A stretch of DNA of 64,000 nt. Origin: an uncultured Clostridia bacterium. Its GTDB lineage: Bacteria; Bacillota; Clostridia; TANB77; CAG-508. A model generated the notes under the pieces. That model made no database searches. It was given only the letters and a program-made list of their open reading frames with translations, and had not been told where the DNA came from. The DNA lies in assembly GCA_948852945.1 (NCBI GenBank), contig CAQPBJ010000003.1:1-64000 (forward strand), read 5' to 3'. A program made the position numbers and the translations under genes. Below are positions 48,532 through 58,106 of the stretch, in pieces (within the stretch, counting starts at the first letter, position 1; every line of letters starts with the position of its first letter).

Positions 48532-50757
48532 ATGTTTGCAGCTGTTGTGATAAATTCTAATGCAAGAGAACTTAATAGAGTATTTGATTATATAGTTCCT
48601 GCAGAAATGCAAGGAACTATTTGTGTTGGAGATAGAGTATTTGTTCCTTTTGGAAAAGGAAAGAATTTATCAGAGGGATATGTTAGTGAATTAAAAGAGA
48701 AATCAGAATTTGCTAATAAAGAAATAGCTAAAATAGAAGATTCTATTTTAAGTAAAGAAAATATTGAACTTGCTAAGTTGATGTCAGAAAAATATTTTTG
48801 TAATTTTTCTGATTGTATAAAATTGATGCTTCCACCGGGCGGAGCTTCTAAAGATTTAACTAAAAGAGTTAAAGATAAAACAGCTCGATTTGTATATTTA
48901 GCAAAAGAAAAAGATGAGATATTGTTTTATATCGATAAAAATCTTAAAAGTGATAAGCAAAAGAAATTGTTAAATTTTTTACTTGAAAATGATGGAATGG
49001 ATGTATCTGAATTAGAGGCTATTACTGAAGTTAGCAAAGCTATAATGAGTACATTAGAAAAGAAGGAATTGATAAAGTTTGTATATGAGAAAATCGAAAG
49101 AAATCCATTTATACATAAAAAAATTTCAAGAGATGAGAAGTTAGTTTTAAATGAAGAACAACAATCTGTTTATGATCAAGTGGAATTTATGATTGAAAAT
49201 GAAGAATTTACGGAATTCTTACTAAAAGGTGTAACAGGTTCAGGAAAAACAGAAGTGTACTTACAGTTGATAGAAAAAGTTTTAGAAAAAGGAAAAAAAG
49301 CATTAGTTTTAGTTCCAGAAATTTCTCTTACACCACAGATTATCGATAGATTTTTAGCTAGATTTGGCGAAGGTATAGCTGTTTTACACAGTAAGTTATC
49401 AAATGGTGAAAGATTTGATGAGTGGAATAAAATAAAAAATGGTGATGCGAAAATTATTATAGGTGCACGCTCTGCAATTTTTGCACCTGTAGATAATTTA
49501 GGAATAATAATTATAGATGAAGCACATGATAGTTCATATAAATCTGATATGACACCTAGATATAATGCAAAAGATTTGGCTAGATTTATTGCTAAGCAAA
49601 ATAATATTCCACTTATTTTAGGTAGTGCAACACCTGATGTTTGTGATTATTATAAAGCTGCGCAAGGGGATAAAGAGCTAGTTTTATTAACGAAAAGAGC
49701 TAATAATGCAAGTAATCCAACGATTAATATTGTTGATATGAGGCAAGAATTAGCAATTGGAAATAAATCAATGTTTAGCGAAATTTTGAAAGAAAAGATA
49801 AACGAGAATTTAAAAAATAAAAAGCAAACTATATTATTTGTAAATAGACGTGGATATTCTACCTTTGTTATGTGTAGAGATTGTGGATATGTTGTTAAGT
49901 GTTCTAATTGTAGCATAGCTCTTACATATCATAGTTTTGGAAATGTTCTTAAATGTCATTATTGTGGACATGAAGAACCTATTGCAAAAGTTTGCCCAGA
50001 GTGCTCAAGTTCTAAAATTAAATATTTTGGAACAGGGACTCAAAAGGTAGAGAGTGAAATTGAAAAATTATTTCCAGAAGCGACTACTATTAGGATGGAT
50101 ATAGATACTGTTTCTAAAAAGAATTCTCATGAAAATATTTTAAACAAATTTAAAAATGAAAACATTGATATTTTGATTGGAACTCAAATGATAGTAAAAG
50201 GACATCATTTTCCTAATGTTACTTTAGTAGGAGTAATTGCAGCAGATGGAGCTTTGAATATTGGAGATTATAGAGCAGAAGAACGTACTTTTCAAACCAT
50301 AACTCAAGTTGCTGGTAGAGCAGGAAGAGAGAAAGATAAAGGTGAGGTATATGTACAAACATATAATCCTGATAATTATGCTATTGTTTGTAGCCAAGAT
50401 CAAGATTATGATAGATTTTATAAGGGTGAGCTAATACTTCGTAAAAACTTGAATTATCCGCCTTTTTGCGATATAATACTTATCAGAATTCAAGGAGAAA
50501 ACATTAATAGTGTTAAAAAAGTTTCTAAAAAATTGTATGAAGAATTATTAAAACAAAAAAATGAGAATTTATTTGTTTATAAACCAGTTCCTTCACCTGT
50601 TGAAAAAATTCAAAATGTATATAGATGGAGAATTGTTGTTAAAGGACGTTTGAATAGAAAGGCAATTGCTACAATTAATGAGGCTTTGAAGAACTTAGAT
50701 AATAGAGATAAGAATGTTACTATAACTGTGGACTCAAATCCAACAAATATGATGTAA
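48532..50757 (+). CDS. priA: Primosomal replication restart helicase PriA
   Basis: The 741-residue protein starts at ATG 48532 after AAAGGAG; a TTG at 48508 is upstream of that RBS. The N-terminal DNA-binding domain (FAAVVINSNARELNRVFDY) is followed by helicase motifs: LLKGVTGSGKTEVYLQLIE, IIIDEAHDSSYKSD and GSATPDVCDYY. The zinc cluster is CRDCGYVVKCSNC, CHYCGHEEPIAKVCPEC. QVAGRAGREKDKG is motif VI. It restarts collapsed forks. The usual coaBC (dfp) gene before it is missing. Confidence 0.97.
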   Translation: MFAAVVINSNARELNRVFDYIVPAEMQGTICVGDRVFVPFGKGKNLSEGYVSELKEKSEFANKEIAKIEDSILSKENIELAKLMSEKYFCNFSDCIKLMLPPGGASKDLTKRVKDKTARFVYLAKEKDEILFYIDKNLKSDKQKKLLNFLLENDGMDVSELEAITEVSKAIMSTLEKKELIKFVYEKIERNPFIHKKISRDEKLVLNEEQQSVYDQVEFMIENEEFTEFLLKGVTGSGKTEVYLQLIEKVLEKGKKALVLVPEISLTPQIIDRFLARFGEGIAVLHSKLSNGERFDEWNKIKNGDAKIIIGARSAIFAPVDNLGIIIIDEAHDSSYKSDMTPRYNAKDLARFIAKQNNIPLILGSATPDVCDYYKAAQGDKELVLLTKRANNASNPTINIVDMRQELAIGNKSMFSEILKEKINENLKNKKQTILFVNRRGYSTFVMCRDCGYVVKCSNCSIALTYHSFGNVLKCHYCGHEEPIAKVCPECSSSKIKYFGTGTQKVESEIEKLFPEATTIRMDIDTVSKKNSHENILNKFKNENIDILIGTQMIVKGHHFPNVTLVGVIAADGALNIGDYRAEERTFQTITQVAGRAGREKDKGEVYVQTYNPDNYAIVCSQDQDYDRFYKGELILRKNLNYPPFCDIILIRIQGENINSVKKVSKKLYEELLKQKNENLFVYKPVPSPVEKIQNVYRWRIVVKGRLNRKAIATINEALKNLDNRDKNVTITVDSNPTNMM

Positions 50758-50771
50758 AAGGGGAAATATAG

Positions 50772-51272
50772 ATGGCTATTCGTAATTTAAGATATGAAGG
50801 AGACGAAATATTAAGTAAAAAATCAAGAGAAATTGAAGTAATAGATGATAGAATAAAAGAACTTGCTGAAGATATGTTTGATACTATGCATAAGTTTGAT
50901 GGATTAGGTTTAGCAGGTGTACAAGTTGGTGTTTTGAAAAGAATAATTGTTATTGATTTATATGATGATGTTTCAAAGTTTTGTTTAATTAATCCTGTTA
51001 TTGTGGAAAAATCAGACGAAACTGTTGAAATAGAAGAAGGCTGTTTAAGTTATCCAAATCAATTTGGTAAGGTTGTAAGAAGTGTTAAAGTTAAAGTTAA
51101 AGCATTAGACTTAGACGGCAAAAAAGTTACTTTAGAAGGTGAGGGACTTTTAGCTCAAGCTCTTCAACATGAGATTGACCATTTAGAGGGTGAGACCTTT
51201 AAGAGTAAGATTTTGCCAGGTACTTATGAGTACATCACACCAGAAGATGCTACAGGCTCGAACAAAAAATAA
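50772..51272 (+). CDS. def: Peptide deformylase
   Basis: The 166-residue protein has the three metal motifs: GLAGVQVGV, EEGCLSYP and QHEIDHLEGE. It removes the formyl group from new proteins. The gene lies 14 bases after priA. Its stop codon lies in the left arm of a hairpin repeat that separates it from fmt. Confidence 0.97.
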   Translation: MAIRNLRYEGDEILSKKSREIEVIDDRIKELAEDMFDTMHKFDGLGLAGVQVGVLKRIIVIDLYDDVSKFCLINPVIVEKSDETVEIEEGCLSYPNQFGKVVRSVKVKVKALDLDGKKVTLEGEGLLAQALQHEIDHLEGETFKSKILPGTYEYITPEDATGSNKK

Positions 51273-51356
51273 TTAGTATCTTGCGTTGTTACACTTCAAA
51301 TTAAATTTTTTATTTAGAGATTGCGAAGAGCAAAATTTATTAAACTAATTGTTATT
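51268..51356. repeat. Hairpin repeat, copy B, between def and fmt
   Basis: Outer arms AATAATTAGT (51268-51277) and ACTAATTGTTATT (51344-51356) pair with a small bulge. Inside are TCTTGCGTTGTTACA (51279-51293), identical to copy A1, and GAGATTGCGAAGAGCAAA (51317-51334), identical to copy C. It is the shortest copy and bears both conserved cap motifs. Confidence 0.75.
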
Positions 51357-51389
51357 AATTAAGATATAATATACTAAATAGGAGAAAAT

Positions 51390-52328
51390 ATGTTAAATAT
51401 CGTATTTATGGGAACTCCCGATTTTGCTAGAGATTCATTGAAAGCTTTAGTAGAAGCAGGACATAATATAAAACTAGTTGTTACAAATCCTGATAAGCCT
51501 AAAGGTAGAGGAATGAAGATGATTCCATCAGAGGTTAAGGTTTATGCAGAAGAACATAATTTAAAAATAGTACAACCATTAAAAGTTAAGAATAATCCAG
51601 AATTTGTACAAGAATTGAAAGAAATAAATCCAGACGTAATTTGTGTTGTAGCATATGGAAAAATAATTCCTAAAGAAATATTAGATATTCCAAAATTCGG
51701 ATGTATAAATGTTCATGGTTCATTACTTCCTAAATATAGAGGAGCTGCACCTATTCAGTGGGCTGTTTTAAATGGAGATAAAGAAACTGGAATAACCACA
51801 ATGTTCATGGATGAAGGCATGGACACTGGTGATATTATTTTAAAAGAAACAGTAGAAATTGGAGAAGATGAAACTACTGGTGAGTTGTGGGATAGACTTT
51901 CTGAAATTGGTGGAAAATTGCTAGTAGAAACAATTGATCAAGTGGAAAAAAATACATTTACAAGAGAAAAACAGTCAGAAGATTTTACAGTAGCACCAAT
52001 GCTAAAAAAAGAAATTGCAAAAATAGATTGGGATAATAAGAAAAGTTTAGAACTAAAAAATTTAATTAGAGGATTAAATCCTTTTATGGGTGCGTATACT
52101 TATTTAAAAGACAAAAAGATAAAAATATGGAAAGTAGAGAAATTGAATTTGAAGTGTGATGCTAAACCTGGCGAAGTTGTTAAATCTGATGCTAAAGAAG
52201 GGTTAGTGATTGCTACAATAGATGGTGCAATTTCTGTACTTGAAATTCAAGGAGAAAATTCTAAAAAAATGAGTATATCTGATTATTTAAGAGGAAATGC
52301 AATTGCTATAGGTGATAAATTTAATTAG
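51390..52328 (+). CDS. fmt: Methionyl-tRNA formyltransferase
   Basis: The 312-residue protein has the family start NIVFMGTPDFARDSLKALVEAGH, the folate site VVAYGKIIP, catalytic NVHGSLLPKYRGAAPIQWA and TGITTMFMDEGMDTGDI. The C-terminal domain is complete. It formylates initiator Met-tRNA and depends on 10-formyl-THF, which the fhs product 3 kb downstream supplies. Confidence 0.97.
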   Translation: MLNIVFMGTPDFARDSLKALVEAGHNIKLVVTNPDKPKGRGMKMIPSEVKVYAEEHNLKIVQPLKVKNNPEFVQELKEINPDVICVVAYGKIIPKEILDIPKFGCINVHGSLLPKYRGAAPIQWAVLNGDKETGITTMFMDEGMDTGDIILKETVEIGEDETTGELWDRLSEIGGKLLVETIDQVEKNTFTREKQSEDFTVAPMLKKEIAKIDWDNKKSLELKNLIRGLNPFMGAYTYLKDKKIKIWKVEKLNLKCDAKPGEVVKSDAKEGLVIATIDGAISVLEIQGENSKKMSISDYLRGNAIAIGDKFN

Positions 52329-52386
52329 TGGTTGTAAACTTTAAAGTTTATTGATATACTAATAACAATTTAAGGAGGGTTTGCAA

Positions 52387-52770
52387 ATGGATGAAGAAAA
52401 AGACTTAGAAGAAATAAGTGTTGATAATGCAGAAGGAGAAGGAATTCGTATTGCAAATGATGTAATAGCGGCTATAGCTAATAAAGCAACTTCAGAAGTT
52501 CCTGGAGTATTTAGCATGTCTGGAGGAATTTCAGATGTTTTTGGAAAGAAGATGTCTAAAGGAATCAAAGTAGATGCAGGTGAAAAGAGTACAAAAATAG
52601 ATGTAAATATTATTGTTGAATATGGAATTAGAATTCCTGATATAGCTTTTGAAATTCAAAATAGAGTAAAAAAAGCAGTTGAGTCAATGACAGGGTTAGA
52701 AGTATTAGAAGTTAATGTTCATGTTCAAGGAGTAAATTTACCAGAAGATAATATTTCTACTGAAGGATAA
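52387..52770 (+). CDS. Asp23/Gls24 family envelope stress protein
   Basis: The 127-residue protein starts at ATG 52387, eight bases after AAGGAGGG; a TTG at 52381 is too close. The sequence IRIANDVIAAIANKATSEVPGV, then DVNIIVEYGIRIPDIAFEIQ, is the Asp23 core. In staphylococci Asp23 coats the inner membrane and is anchored by AmaP. AmaP-like and DUF2273 genes follow directly. Confidence 0.93.
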   Translation: MDEEKDLEEISVDNAEGEGIRIANDVIAAIANKATSEVPGVFSMSGGISDVFGKKMSKGIKVDAGEKSTKIDVNIIVEYGIRIPDIAFEIQNRVKKAVESMTGLEVLEVNVHVQGVNLPEDNISTEG

Positions 52771-52796
52771 AATCTAATATAAGGAGAATAAAATAT

Positions 52797-53345
52797 ATGA
52801 GAATGATGGAAAGATTTAGTATAATAGTATTTTCTATAATAGTTTTAATATTATCAGCTTTTACAATATTAGTGTCTATTGAAATTGTTAGTATTGATGT
52901 TTTTGAAAATATAATTGAAGTATTAAATGAAAATGTTGTATTAACAATATGCATAAGTATTTTATTATGCCTATGGTCTATAGCTAATATATTTTTAAAA
53001 AGTGATTCAAAATCTGAAAATAGTAATGGAGTATTAATGGAAAATGAAAATGGTTCTTTATTAATAACTAAAGAGTCAATTTCAAATTTAGTTGAATCAG
53101 TAATTAAGAAAAATCAAGAAATTAAAGACTCTAATGTAAAAATTGAATTTGATAGTAATAGAGATGTTGTAATAAATGTAATTGCAGTTTTAAAAGAAAA
53201 TGTAGTTATTAAAAATACTTCTTCAAAATTACAAGAAAATATAAAACTTACAGTAAAGAAAACTACTGACTTAGACGTTAACAGTGTAAACATTAAAATT
53301 AAAAATGTGGAACAGGAAAAAGAGAAAAAGCAAGTAGTACAATAG
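52797..53345 (+). CDS. amaP: AmaP-like alkaline shock membrane anchor protein
   Basis: The 182-residue protein has two N-terminal membrane segments (about 6-30 and 46-66), followed by an Asp23-like soluble domain (about 75-170: LITKESISNLVESVIKKNQE; VVINVIAVLKENVVI). That is the AmaP layout. AmaP tethers Asp23 to the membrane. It lies 26 bases after the Asp23 gene. Confidence 0.88.
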   Translation: MRMMERFSIIVFSIIVLILSAFTILVSIEIVSIDVFENIIEVLNENVVLTICISILLCLWSIANIFLKSDSKSENSNGVLMENENGSLLITKESISNLVESVIKKNQEIKDSNVKIEFDSNRDVVINVIAVLKENVVIKNTSSKLQENIKLTVKKTTDLDVNSVNIKIKNVEQEKEKKQVVQ

Positions 53346-53360
53346 AGGGAGAGAGGATGT

Positions 53361-53564
53361 ATGGAAAAATTTTTACAGTTTATAATGAATAATAAATATC
53401 CTATTATTGGAGCTGCTATTGCAATATTAATTATTGTAACAGGTTTATATCATTTGATAATTCCTGTTGCACTAATTGTACTTGGAATATATGCAGGAAT
53501 TTATTTTCAAAAAAATAAAGAAGATGTTAAAGAGAAAATAAAGAATTTAATAGATAAACTATAA
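53361..53564 (+). CDS. DUF2273 small membrane protein
   Basis: The 67-residue protein has two membrane segments (YPIIGAAIAILIIVTGLYHL; IIPVALIVLGIYAGIYF) and a lysine-rich amphipathic tail. DUF2273 proteins regularly accompany Asp23 and AmaP, as here, and probably belong to the same membrane complex. Confidence 0.9.
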   Translation: MEKFLQFIMNNKYPIIGAAIAILIIVTGLYHLIIPVALIVLGIYAGIYFQKNKEDVKEKIKNLIDKL

Positions 53565-53578
53565 GAGGAGAAATAAAG

Positions 53579-53977
53579 ATGAATAGATCTGCAGTTAGAG
53601 AACTTGCATTTAAATTTATATATGGTACAGAAGTTCAGAAAGAATATAGTAAAGAACAACTTGACTTATTTATAGAAGATAACGAAATAAAAGATGAGTC
53701 AGCTATAAATTATATGAATTCAGTATTTAATGGAATTGAACAAAATAAGACTGAAATTTTAGATTTGATAAAAGCTAATTTAAAAAAAGATTGGACTATT
53801 GAAAGAATTTCTAAAGTTAATTTAGCTATTCTTGAAATTGCTATTTATGAGATTAAGTATCAAGAATTACCTTTTAAAGTAGCAATAAATGAAGCTGTTG
53901 AACTTGCTAAAAAGTATGGAGAGGAAGCAGCACCACTTTTTGTGAATGGTGTTTTGGCGAGTATTGTAAAAGAGTAG
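53579..53977 (+). CDS. nusB: Transcription antitermination factor NusB
   Basis: The 132-residue helical protein has the NusB start RSAVRELAFKFIYG and the conserved end IERISKVNLAILEIAIYEI, VAINEAVELAKKYG and FVNGVLASI. With NusE it binds boxA RNA in rRNA operons. The Asp23-AmaP-nusB-xseA-xseB order is common in Bacillota. Confidence 0.97.
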   Translation: MNRSAVRELAFKFIYGTEVQKEYSKEQLDLFIEDNEIKDESAINYMNSVFNGIEQNKTEILDLIKANLKKDWTIERISKVNLAILEIAIYEIKYQELPFKVAINEAVELAKKYGEEAAPLFVNGVLASIVKE

Positions 53978-53998
53978 ATAAAGAGGATTTGATAATAT

Positions 53999-55186
53999 AT
54001 GAATATAAAACCAATTTCAGTTTCTGAGCTAAATAAATATATGAAGGATAAGGTAGCAGAAGATGAGTATTTAAAAAGTGTCTTTGTTCGTGGTGAGATT
54101 TCGAATTTTAAGCATCATTATACAGGGCACATGTATTTTACGCTTAAAGATGAGAATTCTTTAATAAAGTGTATTATGTTTAAATCATCTACTGCTACTT
54201 TAAATTTTGTTCCTAAAGATGGAATGAAAGTAAATGTATTAGGTAGTGTAGCTGTTTTTGAAAGAGATGGTGTATATCAGATTTATGCTAAAGCAATGCA
54301 AGAAGATGGAGTTGGAGATTTATATGCTAAGTTTAATGAACTTAAAAACAAATTAGAAAAAGAAGGCTTATTTGATGAAGAACATAAAATGCAAATTCCT
54401 ATGATGCCCAAAGTTATAGGTGTACTTACATCAAATACAGGAGCGGTTATTAGAGATATTATAAATGTTTCTACTAGAAGAAATCCAAATGTATATATTA
54501 GATTATATCCTGTTCCAGTTCAAGGACCAGGAGCTGCTGAGAAAATTGCTGATGCAATATATTATATGAATCAAAAGAAATTAGCAGATGTGCTAATTGT
54601 TGCAAGAGGTGGAGGATCTTTAGAAGATTTATGGCCATTTAATGAAGAGATTGTTGCAAGAGCAATTTATAATTCTGAAATTCCTACAATTTCTGCTGTA
54701 GGTCATGAAACGGATTTTACAATTGCAGATTTTGTAGCAGATTTAAGAGCACCAACACCGTCTGCGGCAGCAGAATTGGCTGTAACGGATGTTTTTGATT
54801 TACAAGATAGATTAGGATTATATAAAAGTAGATTACAGATGTTACTTAGAAAAAAGGTAGAAATATTAAGGCTTAGATATGAAAAATGTATGAAAGCTAG
54901 AATATTCGCTGAGCCAGATTATTTGATAAAAGAAAATTATTTGAAAATTGATAGTCTAATACATAGACTAGAAACAAGCATTAATATGAAAATGAAAGAT
55001 TACAAATTAAGAATGGTCGAAAAAGTAACGAAACTCGATAGTATGAGTCCACTAAAAACATTAGCTAGAGGATATAGTGTTGTTGAAAAAGAAGGAAAAT
55101 TAATTAAAAGCAAAAAGGATGTTAGCAAAGATGATATAGTAGAAATTAGATTATCAGATGGAAATGTTGATGCAAAAATTGTTTGA
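53999..55186 (+). CDS. xseA: Exodeoxyribonuclease VII large subunit
   Basis: The 395-residue protein has the N-terminal OB fold (SVFVRGEISNFKHHYTGHMY), VIGVLTSNTGAVIRDI, VLIVARGGGSLEDLWPFNEE and GHETDFTIADFVADLRAPTPSAAAE, followed by the coiled-coil region. With XseB it degrades single-stranded DNA. The xseB frame begins just after it. Confidence 0.97.
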   Translation: MNIKPISVSELNKYMKDKVAEDEYLKSVFVRGEISNFKHHYTGHMYFTLKDENSLIKCIMFKSSTATLNFVPKDGMKVNVLGSVAVFERDGVYQIYAKAMQEDGVGDLYAKFNELKNKLEKEGLFDEEHKMQIPMMPKVIGVLTSNTGAVIRDIINVSTRRNPNVYIRLYPVPVQGPGAAEKIADAIYYMNQKKLADVLIVARGGGSLEDLWPFNEEIVARAIYNSEIPTISAVGHETDFTIADFVADLRAPTPSAAAELAVTDVFDLQDRLGLYKSRLQMLLRKKVEILRLRYEKCMKARIFAEPDYLIKENYLKIDSLIHRLETSINMKMKDYKLRMVEKVTKLDSMSPLKTLARGYSVVEKEGKLIKSKKDVSKDDIVEIRLSDGNVDAKIV

Positions 55187-55206
55187 TTTATGAGGAGGTA
55201 GATAAA

Positions 55207-55431
55207 ATGGCTAAAGAAAAAGATTTTGAAGAGATGCTAGAGGATTTAGAAAATATAGTAACTAGTTTAGAAAAAGATGATTTAAAATTGGATGAATCAA
55301 TTACTAAATTTGAAGAAGGAATGAAGCTTACTAAATTATGTAATACTAAATTAGAAGAAGCGGAAAAGAAAATTACTATATTATTAAATGAAAATGGTGA
55401 AATTAAAGAAGAAAACTTTGTAGCAGAATAA
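55207..55431 (+). CDS. xseB: Exodeoxyribonuclease VII small subunit
   Basis: The 74-residue protein starts at ATG 55207 after AGGAGGT; the ATG at 55183, overlapping xseA, precedes that RBS. The sequence FEEMLEDLENIVTSLEKDDL and then LDESITKFEEGMKLTKLC is the XseB helical hairpin. Confidence 0.95.
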   Translation: MAKEKDFEEMLEDLENIVTSLEKDDLKLDESITKFEEGMKLTKLCNTKLEEAEKKITILLNENGEIKEENFVAE

Positions 55432-55455
55432 TGAAAAAAGATAGGAGGAAAGTAT

Positions 55456-57117
55456 ATGAAGGATATTGATATAGCAAGAAGCGTCGTAGCCAAAAAAATT
55501 AATGAGGTGACAGCAAATTTAGGAATTCCAGATGAATATATTGAACAATATGGAAAATATAAAGCAAAAATTTCAAATAAATATATGAATGAGCTTGTAG
55601 ATAAAGATGATGGAAAATTAATTTTAGTAACAGCAATTAATCCAACACCGTTAGGAGAAGGAAAGACTACTGTATCTATTGGCTTGGCAGATGCTTTAAA
55701 TAAACTAGATAAAAAAGCAATACTTGCACTTCGTGAACCATCGTTAGGACCAGTTTTCGGAATAAAAGGAGGAGCTACTGGAGGAGGATATGCACAAATT
55801 ATTCCTATGGAAGATATAAACCTTCATTTTACAGGAGATATTCATGCGATAACTTCTGCTAATAATTTATTAGCTGCAATGATTGATAATCATTTGTATT
55901 TTGGAAACAAATTAAAAATAAAAAGAATTACATGGAAAAGATGTGTTGACTTAAATGATAGATCTTTAAGAAAAATTCAGATTGGCTTATCTGGAGAAAA
56001 GAGACAACTTCCAAGAGAAGATGGATTTGATATAAGTGTTGCTTCTGAAATTATGGCTATATTCTGTTTATCTAAAGATTTAGAAGATTTACGTAGAAGA
56101 CTTGGAAATATTATTATTGGATATAATGAAGAAGATATGCCAGTATTTGCGAAAGATTTAAAAGCAGAAGGGGCAATGACAGTTTTATTAAAAGATGCCT
56201 TCAATCCTAATATTGTACAAACATTAGAAGGAAATCCTGCTATAATTCATGGAGGTCCATTTGCTAATATTGCTCATGGATGTAACAGTGTTGTTGCAAC
56301 AAAAATGGCTTTGAAATTAAGAGATTATACAATTACAGAAGCCGGGTTTGGTGCAGATTTAGGAGCTGAAAAATTTTTTGATATTAAATGTAGAAATGCT
56401 GGATTATTACCTAGTGCAGTTGTTTGTGTTGCTACTATAAAAGCTTTAAAATATCATGGTGGACTTTCATTATCTGAAATTCAGAATGAAGATTTTGATT
56501 CATTAAGAGAAGGAGCTAATAATTTATTAAAACATATTGATAATATTAAAAATAAATTTAAATTACCTGTAGTTGTTGCAATAAATAGGTATGAACAAGA
56601 TACTGAATCAGAAATAGAACTATTGAAGAGTATTTTAGCTGAACATGAAGTAGAAATGAGTTTAACAGAAGTATGGTCTAAAGGTTCAGAAGGTGCTCTT
56701 GATTTAGCACAAAAGGTTGTAGCAGCAATAGAAAATAAAAATGAATTTACATATATGTATGAACTTTCTGAATCAATTTCAGATAAAATTAGAAAAGTTG
56801 CTCAAAAGGTTTATGGTGCTGAAGATGTAGAGTTTTCAGAAGAAGCAAAAAGAGAAATTGAAAGAATTGAAAAATTAGGATATGGAACTTATCCTGTATG
56901 TATTGCTAAAACTCAATATTCTTTTTCAGATGATGCTAAAAATTTAGAATGTAAAGAACCTTTTAAAATATATGTAAGAGAAATCATCTTGAAAAATGGT
57001 GCAGAATTTGTAGTTGCTATTACAGGAAATATTTTTACAATGCCAGGACTTCCAGAAGTTCCATCAGCAGAAAAAATTGATTTAGATGATTTTGAAAATA
57101 TTGTGGGAATTTTTTAA
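55456..57117 (+). CDS. fhs: Formate-tetrahydrofolate ligase
   Basis: The 553-residue protein is full length. GEGKTTVSIGLADAL is the ATP loop, and EPSLGPVFGIKGGATGGGYA with DINLHFTGDIHAITSANN are family signatures. It makes 10-formyl-THF from formate and ATP, for purine and fMet-tRNA synthesis and, in acetogens, for carbon fixation. The position near fmt fits the first two uses. Confidence 0.98.
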   Translation: MKDIDIARSVVAKKINEVTANLGIPDEYIEQYGKYKAKISNKYMNELVDKDDGKLILVTAINPTPLGEGKTTVSIGLADALNKLDKKAILALREPSLGPVFGIKGGATGGGYAQIIPMEDINLHFTGDIHAITSANNLLAAMIDNHLYFGNKLKIKRITWKRCVDLNDRSLRKIQIGLSGEKRQLPREDGFDISVASEIMAIFCLSKDLEDLRRRLGNIIIGYNEEDMPVFAKDLKAEGAMTVLLKDAFNPNIVQTLEGNPAIIHGGPFANIAHGCNSVVATKMALKLRDYTITEAGFGADLGAEKFFDIKCRNAGLLPSAVVCVATIKALKYHGGLSLSEIQNEDFDSLREGANNLLKHIDNIKNKFKLPVVVAINRYEQDTESEIELLKSILAEHEVEMSLTEVWSKGSEGALDLAQKVVAAIENKNEFTYMYELSESISDKIRKVAQKVYGAEDVEFSEEAKREIERIEKLGYGTYPVCIAKTQYSFSDDAKNLECKEPFKIYVREIILKNGAEFVVAITGNIFTMPGLPEVPSAEKIDLDDFENIVGIF

Positions 57118-57181
57118 AATCATATGATAAAAATGTATATTTTAACTTTCTTTAGTAATACTATTTTTAGGAGAAAATGGT

Positions 57182-57832
57182 ATGAAAAAGAAAGTTTTTT
57201 TAATTTTAACAATTATTTTAATTGTATTAATTTCATGGGCAGGATTGACGTATGCTACATCTAGAAGGGGCTCTAGTGGTAGTGAGGTGCGAAAAATTCA
57301 AACTAAACTTAAGCAATGGGGATATTATAATGGTAGTGTAGATGGTATTTATGGAAGTAGGACTGAGGCTGCTGTTAAAAGTTTTCAAAAGAAAAATGGG
57401 CTGACTGCAGATGGTATTGCTGGTGCTAAAACTTTAGCTGCTATGGGAATTTCGTCAGGTTCGTCATCTTCTGGAAATAGTAGTAATGATTTGAATTTAT
57501 TGAGTAAAGCTGTTTATTCAGAGGCAAGAGGAGAACCATACACTGGACAAGTTGCTGTTGCCGCGGTTGTTCTTAATAGAGTGTCTAGTTCGTCTTTTCC
57601 TAATTCAATTGCTGGAGTAATATATCAATCTGGTGCGTTTGATGCTGTTTCTGATGGACAAATTAATTTAACTCCTGATTCGACTGCTAGAAAAGCTGCT
57701 CAGGATGCTATTAATGGTTGGGATCCAACTTATGGTTGTATTTATTATTTTAATCCAAGTACAGCTACTAGCAAATGGATTTGGTCTAGAAAACAAGTTG
57801 TTACTATAGGAAAGCATATTTTTTGTAGATAA
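57182..57832 (+). CDS. sleB: SleB-type spore cortex-lytic/cell wall hydrolase
   Basis: The 216-residue protein has a signal peptide (about 1-27), a peptidoglycan-binding domain (about 34-92: SEVRKIQTKLKQWGYYNG; YGSRTEAAVKSFQKKNG) and a hydrolase_2 domain (about 105-216: LLSKAVYSEARGEPYTGQVA, with the catalytic glutamate in SEARGE, and AVAAVVLNR). SleB degrades spore cortex during germination. Its presence suggests the organism makes spores. The stop codon sits in the stem of a very long hairpin. Confidence 0.93.
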   Translation: MKKKVFLILTIILIVLISWAGLTYATSRRGSSGSEVRKIQTKLKQWGYYNGSVDGIYGSRTEAAVKSFQKKNGLTADGIAGAKTLAAMGISSGSSSSGNSSNDLNLLSKAVYSEARGEPYTGQVAVAAVVLNRVSSSSFPNSIAGVIYQSGAFDAVSDGQINLTPDSTARKAAQDAINGWDPTYGCIYYFNPSTATSKWIWSRKQVVTIGKHIFCR

Positions 57833-58066
57833 TAAAACAGATTTGTCTTTACCAAACTTTAATAATAACACTATAATAAATAAATATAATTTTAAAATGC
57901 GCTAGCGACCAAACGAAAGCAAACAAAGTTTGCTGAAGTGCGAAATTGAGCAATCTACAATATAAAAACGGAGTTTTTTATTCGGAGATTGCGAAGAGCA
58001 AATTTTCAAAGTATATTTATTTATTATAGTGTAGTTGATATTTTTAAAAGACAAATCTGTTTTATT
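57831..58066. repeat. Long hairpin repeat, copy C, between sleB and the MFS gene
   Basis: Two nested perfect stems are seen: 20 bp (57831-57850 with 58047-58066) and 21 bp (57868-57888 with 58012-58032). The cap from GCGCTAGC (57899-57906) to GAGATTGCGAAGAGCAAA (57985-58002) shares motifs with copies A2 and B; a 7-bp hairpin AGCAAAC/GTTTGCT lies in it. It probably terminates both convergent genes. Nothing else lies in this gap. Confidence 0.85.
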
Positions 58067-58106
58067 ATTATAAAAAGTTAAATTTAGAATTAATAACTAA
58101 AACTTT

